The notes under the pieces: generated by a model
Database searches by the model: none
Told to the model about the DNA's origin: nothing
The model's input: the letters and a program-made list of their open reading frames with translations, nothing else
From: Rhizobium bangladeshense
Lineage (GTDB): Bacteria; Pseudomonadota; Alphaproteobacteria; Rhizobiales; Rhizobiaceae
Direction: 5' to 3'
DNA length: 64,000 bases
Assembly (NCBI RefSeq): GCF_001662075.1
Contig: NZ_LYPL01000016.1
Span: 1-64,000 of the forward strand
Part shown: positions 25,852-33,073 of the stretch, one piece after another
How positions within the stretch are numbered: position 1 is the first letter of the stretch
How the letters are laid out: the number at the start of each line of letters is the position of its first letter
Made by a program: the position numbers and the translations under genes

Positions 25852-26607
25852 TTAGTCTTCGAACATCTTGCCGCTGCGCGCTTCGAGCCGGTAGCGATAG
25901 CCGGGATAGACGAGGCGAGCGGTCGAAACCACCTGTTTTGCCGACCATGTGCGCCGGCGGATCGTCAGGCAGGGTTCGCTCTTCAGAATGGTCAGGAGCT
26001 TGCATTCCCAGGCCTGCGGCATCGCCGCCTCGACGACGTGCTCGGAGCCGCTCAGCGGGGCGGCGGCCGTCAGATAGGCGTTCGGCGTCAGCGTCGTGAA
26101 ATCCTGCTCGAGATATTCGGGCGCGGCTTCCGGATGGACGAACCGGTCCTCGATCTGCACCGGAACGCCGTTTTCGCTGTGCACGATCAGCGAGTGGAAA
26201 ACGGCGGCGCCGATTGCCAGCTCCAAGGCGTCTGCAATCTCGGGAGAGGCGGGTTCCCGGGCGAGAATGACGACGGCAGCCTCGTGGATATGGCCGCGTT
26301 CGGCGATTTCCTCGGCGATGTTGCGCACCTCGAACAGCGCCGAATAGCCCTTGCGCTCGGCGACGAAGGAGCCGACGCCCTGGATGCGCACGAGCTCGCC
26401 CTCATTGGCGAGTTCGCGCAGCGCCCGGTTGGCGGTCATCTTGCTGACGCCGAGCTCGACGACGAGCTCGTTTTCCGACGGCACGCGGTATTTCGGCGGC
26501 CATTCGCCGCTGTGGATGCGATCGAGGATCACCTGCTTGACGCCGGCATAGAGCGGCGTGCTGTCATTTCCCGCCAGGTCGCGCTTCATCTCGCCGGACC
26601 GCTTCAT
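25852..26607 (-). CDS. hutC: Histidine utilisation repressor HutC
   Basis: A 251-residue GntR/UTRA protein. Several stretches match HutC closely: IHSGEWPPKYRVPSENELV, ALFEVRNIAEEIAERGH, SLIVHSENGVPVQIEDRFV and EPCLTIRRRTWS. HutC represses hut genes and is released by urocanate. It is convergent with the other UTRA gene and divergent from the ABC transporter gene, with a 14-bp palindrome in the promoter region between them. It therefore probably also controls the transporter and lyase operon. Confidence 0.88.
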   Translation of the reverse strand: MKRSGEMKRDLAGNDSTPLYAGVKQVILDRIHSGEWPPKYRVPSENELVVELGVSKMTANRALRELANEGELVRIQGVGSFVAERKGYSALFEVRNIAEEIAERGHIHEAAVVILAREPASPEIADALELAIGAAVFHSLIVHSENGVPVQIEDRFVHPEAAPEYLEQDFTTLTPNAYLTAAAPLSGSEHVVEAAMPQAWECKLLTILKSEPCLTIRRRTWSAKQVVSTARLVYPGYRYRLEARSGKMFED

Positions 26608-26678
26608 TGCCTATTCCTTATGCACGGATTCAATTTGCCACATAATCGACTTTCCTCTTGCATATCACAAATTTTCTC

Positions 26679-26692
26679 ATATGGTACCATAT
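26679..26692. promoter_or_regulatory. Candidate GntR/HutC operator for hutC and the transporter operon
   Basis: ATATGGTACCATAT is a perfect 14-bp palindrome between the divergent hutC and binding-protein genes. The adjacent CCATATACAA is repeated near 25828, in the gap between the two regulator genes, and resembles half of the TGTATATACA site. Confidence 0.6.
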
Positions 26693-26797
26693 ACAACCTC
26701 CCAATCGGTCCTTGAAACGAAAATAGGACGGAAAGGGCAAGCCGGCGGAGATCGGCGGTGCGCAAGGTCTGTTTCAACTCCAGAGGAGAATTCATCA

Positions 26798-27640
26798 ATG
26801 AAATTTAGCGCCATCCTGTTTTGCGGCGTTGCCGCTCTTTCCGCCGTTGCCGCCCCCGCCTTTGCCAAGGACTGGACGAAGGCAACCATCACGCTCGAAG
26901 GCGCTTATGCGCCGTGGAATCTCACCAATGCCGACGGCACGCTCGGCGGCTTCGAGCCGGAGCTTGCCAAGGTGCTGTGCGAGCGCGCCAAGATCGAATG
27001 CACGCTGGTCGCCTCCGACTGGGACGGCATGATCCCGGCGCTCAATGCCGGCAAGTTCGACGTCATCATGGATGCGCTGTCGATCACTGAAGAGCGCAAG
27101 CAGATCATCGACTTCACCATCCCCTATGCCGCCACGCCCGCTGCCTTCGCCGCGGCCAAGGACAGCCCGCTGGCCAATGCCGCCGGCACCGGCGCCACGA
27201 TCAAGATGACGCCCGGCCAGACCGGCGTGAAGGAGATCGACGCGCTGAAGGAACTCTTCAAGGGCAAGTCGATCGGCATCCAGGCGGCGACCGTCTATGC
27301 CAAGTTCGTCTATGACAACTTCGGCGATATTGCCGAGATCCGCGAATACAAGACCGGCGCCGACCGTGACCTCGACCTGCAGAACGGCCGCATCGACCTC
27401 GGCTTCGATGACGCCGTCTATTTCGCCAATGCCTTCAAGGCCGCCAACGGCGCGCTTGCCTTCACCGGTCCGGAGATCGCCGGTCCGATCTGGGGCGAGG
27501 GTGAAGGTCTCGGACTGCGCAAGGCCGATACGGAGCTGCGTGACAAGTTCAACGTGGCGATCAAGTCGGCGCTTGCCGACGGCACGGTCAAGAACCTCTC
27601 GATGAAGTGGTTCAAGATGGACGTCAGCCCCCAGCAGTAA
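26798..27640 (+). CDS. Amino acid ABC transporter, periplasmic binding protein
   Basis: A 280-residue protein. Residues 1-23 are a signal peptide (MKFSAILFCGVAALSAVAAP, cleaved near AFA-KD). The mature protein is a type II solute-binding protein of the polar amino acid family: GAYAPWNLTNADGTLGGFEPE, then MDALSITEERKQIIDF and GIQAATVYAKFV. The ATG at 26798 follows AGAGGAG. It is first in a five-gene operon with two permeases, an ATPase and a lyase. Location in the hut locus suggests histidine or a histidine derivative as ligand; the sequence does not prove it. Confidence 0.9.
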   Translation: MKFSAILFCGVAALSAVAAPAFAKDWTKATITLEGAYAPWNLTNADGTLGGFEPELAKVLCERAKIECTLVASDWDGMIPALNAGKFDVIMDALSITEERKQIIDFTIPYAATPAAFAAAKDSPLANAAGTGATIKMTPGQTGVKEIDALKELFKGKSIGIQAATVYAKFVYDNFGDIAEIREYKTGADRDLDLQNGRIDLGFDDAVYFANAFKAANGALAFTGPEIAGPIWGEGEGLGLRKADTELRDKFNVAIKSALADGTVKNLSMKWFKMDVSPQQ

Positions 27641-27745
27641 GCGTTTCGGCCCTTCGGCCGCAGACACCGGTCTCCGGCTTTATCGCCGGGGACTGCGTGT
27701 TATTGTCAATCCACAAAACACTGCCGCGGACGGGGAACGGACGAT

Positions 27746-28471
27746 ATGGCGAGTTTGGAACTGCTTGGCTTCGGCTCGACGGGATGGGGCGCGTTGCTTA
27801 TTTTCGCCGCCTTGATGACGCTCGCCGTTACCGCGACGGCGCTGGCGATCGGCGCGGTGCTGGGCGCGATCGTCGCGGGTGCGAAGCTCTCCGGCAATCC
27901 CCTCTTCGTTGCGCTCGGCAATGTCTATACGACCGTGTTTCGCGGCGTGCCGGAACTGCTGATCATCTATCTCATCTATTTCGGCGGCTCCTCGGCCGTC
28001 ACCTCGATCGGCAAGGCGATGGGTTACGAAGGTTTTCTCGGCCTGCCTTCCTTTGCCGCCGGCGCGCTTGCCGTCGGCATCATCTCCGGCGCCTATCAGG
28101 CGGAGGTGTTCCGCGGCGCTTTCCTCGCCATTTCCAAGGGTGAGCTCGAAGCCGCTTCGGCGATCGGCATGCATCGCGGCATGCGCTTCCGTCGCATCAT
28201 CATCCCGCAGGTGCTTCGCTTCGCCATTCCCGGCCTCGGCAATGTCTGGCAGCTCAGCCTCAAGGATTCCGCGCTGATCTCGGTCACCGGTCTTGCCGAG
28301 CTGATGCGCACCAGCCAGGTGGCGGCGGGTTCGACCCGGCAATATTTCCTGTTCTTCATCGCCGGTGGCTGCCTCTACCTGATCCTGACCAGCCTTTCCG
28401 ACCGCATCTTCAACGGCGCGGAGCGCCGCGCCAATCGCAGCATGCCGGCCTCCGCCATGGGCCAGGCATAG
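27746..28471 (+). CDS. Amino acid ABC transporter permease (HisQ-like)
   Basis: A 241-residue inner-membrane permease of the HisQ/HisM family with about five hydrophobic segments. GVPELLIIYLIYFG marks the His/Gln/Arg-type family. The EAA loop is GELEAASAIGMHRGMRFRRI, which contacts the ATPase. It is preceded by a 105-bp gap with small hairpins, often found between binding-protein and permease genes to set their ratio. Confidence 0.9.
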   Translation: MASLELLGFGSTGWGALLIFAALMTLAVTATALAIGAVLGAIVAGAKLSGNPLFVALGNVYTTVFRGVPELLIIYLIYFGGSSAVTSIGKAMGYEGFLGLPSFAAGALAVGIISGAYQAEVFRGAFLAISKGELEAASAIGMHRGMRFRRIIIPQVLRFAIPGLGNVWQLSLKDSALISVTGLAELMRTSQVAAGSTRQYFLFFIAGGCLYLILTSLSDRIFNGAERRANRSMPASAMGQA

Positions 28472-28480
28472 GAGGCGATG

Positions 28481-29185
28481 ATGGATTTCACCTTTCTCGC
28501 CTCGACCATGGTCACGCTGCTGAAAGCCGTGCCGACGACGCTGATCCTGTTTTCGCTGTCGATCTTCTTCGGCGGCCTGCTGGCGCTCGTCATCGTCACG
28601 ATGCGGGTCAGCGGCAACCGCTATCTGTCGGGTTTCGCCAAGGGCTATATCTTCGTCTTTCGCGGCTCGCCGCTCTTGATCCAGATGTTCCTGGTGTTCT
28701 ACGGCCTCGGCCAGTTCGGCGTTATTCGCTATTCCTTCCTCTGGCCGTTCCTGCGCGAGCCGATGGTCTGCGCCGTGCTGTCGCTGGCGCTCTGCACCGC
28801 CGGCTACACGGCGGAGATCTTCCGCGGCGGCATTCGCGCCGTTTCGCCGAAGGAGATCGAGGCGGCGCGCTCGATCGGCATGTCCGGCTTCCTGATGGTG
28901 CGGCGCATCCTGGCGCCGATCGCCTTTCGCCACGCACTGCCGGCCTATTCCACCGAGATCGTGCTGATGATGAAGTCGACGGCGCTCGCCAGCCTCGTCA
29001 CCGTCTGGGAGGTCACCGGCGTCGCCCAGCGGCTGATCTCGCAGACCTACCGCACGATGGAAGTCTTCCTCTGCGCCGCGATCATCTATCTCGTTTTGAA
29101 CTTCATCATTCTGCAGGGCATGGCCCTGCTGGAATATTCGCTGTCCCGACACCGCCGCGCGGCCCCGCAGCCGTTGAAGGCGTAG
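28481..29185 (+). CDS. Amino acid ABC transporter permease (HisM-like)
   Basis: A 234-residue permease with several transmembrane segments. FRGSPLLIQMFLVFYGLGQF is the family signature, and the EAA loop is SPKEIEAARSIGMSGFLMVRR. The ATG at 28481 is five bases from GGAGG; another ATG one codon earlier is only two bases away. The gene begins within ten bases of the end of the first permease. The two form the membrane channel of the transporter. Confidence 0.9.
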   Translation: MDFTFLASTMVTLLKAVPTTLILFSLSIFFGGLLALVIVTMRVSGNRYLSGFAKGYIFVFRGSPLLIQMFLVFYGLGQFGVIRYSFLWPFLREPMVCAVLSLALCTAGYTAEIFRGGIRAVSPKEIEAARSIGMSGFLMVRRILAPIAFRHALPAYSTEIVLMMKSTALASLVTVWEVTGVAQRLISQTYRTMEVFLCAAIIYLVLNFIILQGMALLEYSLSRHRRAAPQPLKA

Positions 29186-29210
29186 GTGATTTGACCTGAT
29201 TGGAGCTACC

Positions 29211-29987
29211 ATGCCAGGCGTAACCCGACTTTCAGTCCGCAATATCCGCAAGAGCTTCGGCACGCACGAAGTGCTGCGCGGTATTTCCCTTGATGCTGAG
29301 GATGGCGACGTGATTTCGCTGCTCGGCGCCTCCGGCTCCGGCAAATCGACCTTTCTGCGCTGCATCAACCTGCTCGAAACCGCGAGCGACGGCGAGATCT
29401 GGGTCGATGGCGAGCACATCGAGATGGTTCACAAGAACGGCAAGACAAGGCCGGCGAGCCAGAAGCAGGTCGATCATATCCGCTCCGAACTCGGCATGGT
29501 GTTCCAGTCCTTCAATCTCTGGTCCCACATGACCATCCTGCAGAACGTCATCGAAGGGCCGATCCATGTGTTGAAGCGGCCGCGCGCAGACTGCATCGCC
29601 GAGGCCGAAGCACTGCTCGAAAAGGTCGGCATCGCTGACAAACGTCACGCCTATCCCGCCCATCTCTCCGGCGGCCAGCAGCAGCGCGCCGCGATCGCCC
29701 GCGCTTTGGCGATGAGACCGAAGGTGATGCTTTTCGACGAGCCGACCTCGGCGCTCGATCCGGAGCTTGTCGGCGAGGTGCTGCGCGTCATGCGGGCGCT
29801 TGCCGAGGAGGGCATGACCATGCTCGTCGTCACCCATGAGATGAGCTTTGCCCGCAACGTCTCGAACCGCGTCGTCTTCATGCGCGAGGGGCTGATCGAA
29901 AGCAGCGGCAAGCCGGACGAGATGTTCACAACAGGCGCCACACCCGCCTTCCGCCAATTCATCGGCCATTTCGGAACAGGCCAATGA
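29211..29987 (+). CDS. Amino acid ABC transporter ATP-binding protein
   Basis: A 258-residue ATPase. The Walker A motif is LLGASGSGKSTFLRC, the ABC signature LSGGQQQRAAIARAL, Walker B VMLFDEPTSALDPE and the switch VVTHEMSFA. It powers uptake with the two preceding permeases. Its stop overlaps the start of the next gene by four bases (ATGA), which ties a lyase directly to this transporter. Confidence 0.95.
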   Translation: MPGVTRLSVRNIRKSFGTHEVLRGISLDAEDGDVISLLGASGSGKSTFLRCINLLETASDGEIWVDGEHIEMVHKNGKTRPASQKQVDHIRSELGMVFQSFNLWSHMTILQNVIEGPIHVLKRPRADCIAEAEALLEKVGIADKRHAYPAHLSGGQQQRAAIARALAMRPKVMLFDEPTSALDPELVGEVLRVMRALAEEGMTMLVVTHEMSFARNVSNRVVFMREGLIESSGKPDEMFTTGATPAFRQFIGHFGTGQ

Positions 29988-31474
29988 CGATCACCATCGA
30001 TCAAGTGCTGACCTGGCGCGACGTCGCGCGCGTCGGGGCAGGGGAGGCGCTCGCGCTGTCGCCGGCCGCGTGGGCGCGAGTCGAGCAGGCAAGCCGCATT
30101 GTCGAGCGTATCGTCGAGACCGGCGTGCGCGCCTATGGCGTCAACACTGGCGTCGGGGCGCTCGCCGATACCGTCGTCGACCGCGCCTCGCAGAGTCAGT
30201 TGTCGCGCAGCATCGTGCTCAGCCACGCCTGCGGCGTCGGGCCGCTGCTGGCCGCTCGCGAAGTCCGCGCCATCATCGCCGCCCAGATCGTCAATTTCGC
30301 CCATGGCCATTCCGGCGTGCGGCGCGAGATCGTCGAGCATCTCACAGCTTTGCTGGAGCAAGATTGCATTCCCGATGTGCCGTCGAAAGGCTCGGCCGGT
30401 TATCTCACCCACAATGCCCATACGGCCCTGGTGCTGATCGGCGAAGGCAGCGCCACGCTCACCGGTCGGCGCGTGAACGGCCGTGAGGCGCTGGCGGCGA
30501 TCGGCCTGCAGCCGCTGGTGCTCGGCGCCAAGGAGGGCTTGAGCCTCGTCAACGGCACGGCCTGTGCAACGGGGCTTACCGCCACGGCGCTTTTGCGCTC
30601 CGAACGGCTGCTCGACTGGGCCGATGCCATCGCGGCGCTGACGCTTGAGGCGGCAGGCTGCCAGATCGCCGCCTTCGACGCGGCGGTGCTGGCACTGCGC
30701 CCGTCTGCCGGCATCGAGAAAGTCGGCGCCACACTGCGCGCCCGCCTCCAGGGCAGCGGCCTTGTCGCTGCCGCCTTCGGCCGGCGCACGCAGGATGCGC
30801 TGAGCCTGCGCTCGGTGCCGCATGCTCATGGCGCCGCCCGCGATGTCTTCGATAATTCCGCCCGCATCGCCGATCAGGAACTTGCCTCGGTGACGGACAA
30901 TCCCGCCGTCACGGGTACGCCCGAAAATCCGATCGTCTCCTCAGAGGCGCATGCCGTGGCGCCGGCGCTCGGCCAGGCGGGCGACAGCCTCGCCATCGCG
31001 CTGGCGCAGATCGGCGCGATCAGCGAAAGGCGCATGGACCGGCTGGTCAATCCGCTGGTCAGCGGCCTGCCGCCGTTTCTGGCGAGCGATGCAGGCAGCC
31101 ATTCCGGCTTCATGATCGCTCAATATACCGCCGCTGCGCTCAGCAATGACAACCGCCGGCTTGCCGCGCCCGCGGCCCTGGACGGCGGCCTGACCTCCGG
31201 CCTGCAGGAGGATTTCCTCGCCCATCCGACAGCCGCCGCCGGCAAGCTGCACGCCGTCATCGACAATGCCGAGTATATCCTGGCGATCGAGCTGATGGCG
31301 GCTGCCCAGGCGCATGATTTCCTGGCGGCGACCGCCCCGCGGGCGGCAGGCACGGATCTCGTCTATCAGATCGTGCGGCAGCGTATCTCGCATTATGGCG
31401 ACGAGCGGCCGCTGAACGGCGATATCGAGGCGGTGCGCAGCCTGATCCGCGAGACAGCGCCGCCGGCTGTCTAG
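29984..31474 (+). CDS. HutH-like lyase lacking the MIO triad
   Basis: A 496-residue protein of the histidine/phenylalanine ammonia-lyase fold. AYGVNTGVGAL (Y51), HACGVGPLLAAREV, GAKEGLSLVNGTACATG and SVTDNPAV align with HutH. Where HutH reads KGSVGASGDLAPLAH, this protein reads KGSAGYLTHNAH (residues 135-146): exactly Ala-Ser-Gly is missing, with no gap elsewhere in that block, so the electrophilic MIO ring cannot form. The frame is intact, so it is not decaying. Ergothionase, a member of this fold that eliminates trimethylamine, also lacks MIO. Coupling to a transporter suggests an imported substrate such as a histidine betaine. Ammonia-lyase activity is unlikely. Confidence 0.87.
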   Translation: MTITIDQVLTWRDVARVGAGEALALSPAAWARVEQASRIVERIVETGVRAYGVNTGVGALADTVVDRASQSQLSRSIVLSHACGVGPLLAAREVRAIIAAQIVNFAHGHSGVRREIVEHLTALLEQDCIPDVPSKGSAGYLTHNAHTALVLIGEGSATLTGRRVNGREALAAIGLQPLVLGAKEGLSLVNGTACATGLTATALLRSERLLDWADAIAALTLEAAGCQIAAFDAAVLALRPSAGIEKVGATLRARLQGSGLVAAAFGRRTQDALSLRSVPHAHGAARDVFDNSARIADQELASVTDNPAVTGTPENPIVSSEAHAVAPALGQAGDSLAIALAQIGAISERRMDRLVNPLVSGLPPFLASDAGSHSGFMIAQYTAAALSNDNRRLAAPAALDGGLTSGLQEDFLAHPTAAAGKLHAVIDNAEYILAIELMAAAQAHDFLAATAPRAAGTDLVYQIVRQRISHYGDERPLNGDIEAVRSLIRETAPPAV

Positions 31475-31482
31475 GCGAGCCG

Positions 31483-32028
31483 TCAGAAAGGTTTACTCGT
31501 TGCCGAATCCTGCTTGGCCGGCTCGCCGGCCTCGAGGCGCTTGAGGCATTGAGCGAAGTTGGGATAGAGCTGATCCACCCGCGAGAGCGGCAGCGTCCAG
31601 TCGCCTTCGTCGCCGGCAAAGGTCAGCTGTACGTCAGGCGTTCCGGCAAAGGAATTCTTGATGATCTTTTTCAGGCCGGCGCTTCCCTTGCTGCCCATCG
31701 GCCAGAGGCGAAGCGTGGTCTTGTCGAAGAATTCGGCGGCGACCACTTTCGTCACGTCGCGATCGGTCAGCGTCACCTCGGTCTTGGTGCCGGCCGGAAT
31801 GTCCCAAGTGTTTTTCGTCACCAGCCAGAAGGTTTCGGTGGCGCTCTGGCGGAATTCCATGGTTTTGCCGATCTCGCTGTTCCACAGCAGCCGGCAATAA
31901 GGATGCGGGCTTTCATTGGCAAAGCCGACCGACCATTGTCTCGCGCCGCCCATCCATTCGGTCTCTGCGAAGGCGGCGACCGGCGGCAGGACGGCTGCCA
32001 TCAGAACCATCGCGGTCAGAATTTTCAT
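31483..32028 (-). CDS. Secreted protein of unknown function
   Basis: A 181-residue protein with signal peptide MKILTAMVLMAAVLPPVAAF cleaved near AFA-ET. The ATG at 32028 has a GGAGAGG site, and an in-frame codon 36 bases upstream would bury the signal. The mature part contains WSVGFANESPHPYCRLLWNS and a Lys-rich middle, with two cysteines that could form a disulfide. I do not recognise the family. It is convergent with the lyase gene, eight bases away. Confidence 0.65.
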   Translation of the reverse strand: MKILTAMVLMAAVLPPVAAFAETEWMGGARQWSVGFANESPHPYCRLLWNSEIGKTMEFRQSATETFWLVTKNTWDIPAGTKTEVTLTDRDVTKVVAAEFFDKTTLRLWPMGSKGSAGLKKIIKNSFAGTPDVQLTFAGDEGDWTLPLSRVDQLYPNFAQCLKRLEAGEPAKQDSATSKPF

Positions 32029-32186
32029 CGCCGAAACCTCTCCAGGACAACCGGCTCCAGCCATAGCAAAAGAAGGTTGAGCTTTTGCTACCGGGATGCC
32101 TGCAAATGCTGCAAGGTCTTGAATTTGCGGCTCGCCTTGCCGATCTGGCGGGTATCGGCGTATCAGAAGGGAGTTCGACGGCAGGT

Positions 32187-32924
32187 ATGAGTGAGGTTCA
32201 ACGACGCGGATTTTTGGCGAGACTCAGCGCATATGAGCCGCTGACCTTGATCACCATGGCATCCATCGCCGGCGGGCTGTTCCTGCTGCAGCGGCTGACG
32301 AGCGAGGTTCTCGACGGCGAGACATTCCGCTTCGATGAGGCCATCCTGCTGGCGCTGCGCCGGGCGGACGATCTTGCCGTGCCGGTCGGCCCTGGCTGGC
32401 TGACGCATGCCTTCGACGATATCACCAGTCTCGGCGGTGTCACCGTTCTCTCGCTGCTGACGGTTCTCATCACCGTCTATCTCCTGCTCGATCGGCGCTG
32501 GCCGATCGCGCTCTTCATCTTTTCCTCGGTGCTGACAGGATGGCTGGCGAGCACGACGCTGAAGTTCCTCATTGCGCGGCCGCGGCCCGATATCGTGCCG
32601 CATCTCGTCGAAGTCAGCGACCTCAGCTTTCCCTCCGGCCACGCGATGGTCTCGGCGGTGACCTATCTGACGCTCGGCGCGCTGGTCGCACGCACGCAAC
32701 GTTACCGCTCGACGCGGATTTTCGTGATGGCGGCAGGCGTTTTCCTCGCCGTCACCATCGGTCTGAGCCGGATCTATCTCGGCGTCCACTATCCCACCGA
32801 CGTCTTCGCCGGATGGTGTGCGGGCGCGCTCTGGGCGCTCGGCTGCTGGCTGATCTCGAAACGCTTCGTTCCAAGCAGAGCATCTGACGATGGCGTCGAA
32901 AACGACAATGGCGATGGTGACTAA
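32187..32924 (+). CDS. PAP2-family membrane phosphatase
   Basis: A 245-residue integral membrane protein with about six hydrophobic segments. It carries all three PAP2 motifs: KFLIARPRPD, FPSGHAM and SRIYLGVHYPTDVFAGW. It would dephosphorylate a lipid or isoprenyl phosphate on the periplasmic side. The ATG at 32187 is chosen over one at 32085, because the extra N-terminus would be unlike the family. The C-terminus ends in an acidic tail (ENDNGDGD). Confidence 0.87.
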   Translation: MSEVQRRGFLARLSAYEPLTLITMASIAGGLFLLQRLTSEVLDGETFRFDEAILLALRRADDLAVPVGPGWLTHAFDDITSLGGVTVLSLLTVLITVYLLLDRRWPIALFIFSSVLTGWLASTTLKFLIARPRPDIVPHLVEVSDLSFPSGHAMVSAVTYLTLGALVARTQRYRSTRIFVMAAGVFLAVTIGLSRIYLGVHYPTDVFAGWCAGALWALGCWLISKRFVPSRASDDGVENDNGDGD

Positions 32925-33062
32925 TGCATGTCGCCCGGTTCCGGGACAACGACATGCATAACAACAAAAGGCTGAAAGCACGTCGCATGTATCAGATTGG
33001 AAGCGACGCGCTTTAGAGCATAGGCGTAGAACGACTGTGGCGCCCGCATGGGGCGCCACAAG
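32925..33062. repeat. Palindromic repeats between convergent genes
   Basis: ATGCATGTCG...CGACATGCAT near 32926-32960 holds an inner CCCGG-TT-CCGGG stem. A further segment AAAGCACGTCGC...GCGACGCGCTTT follows at 32978-33015. A 10-bp perfect hairpin, TGTGGCGCCC paired with GGGCGCCACA, lies at 33038-33062, next to the 3' end of the flavoprotein gene. The set probably ends transcription from both sides. Confidence 0.65.
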
Positions 33063-33073
33063 GATTTCAGCGC

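Noticed and set aside
26798..29987. hutXWV-type histidine transporter
   Set aside because: HutXWV belongs to the glycine betaine/proline-like class, while this transporter is of the polar amino acid class with two distinct permeases.
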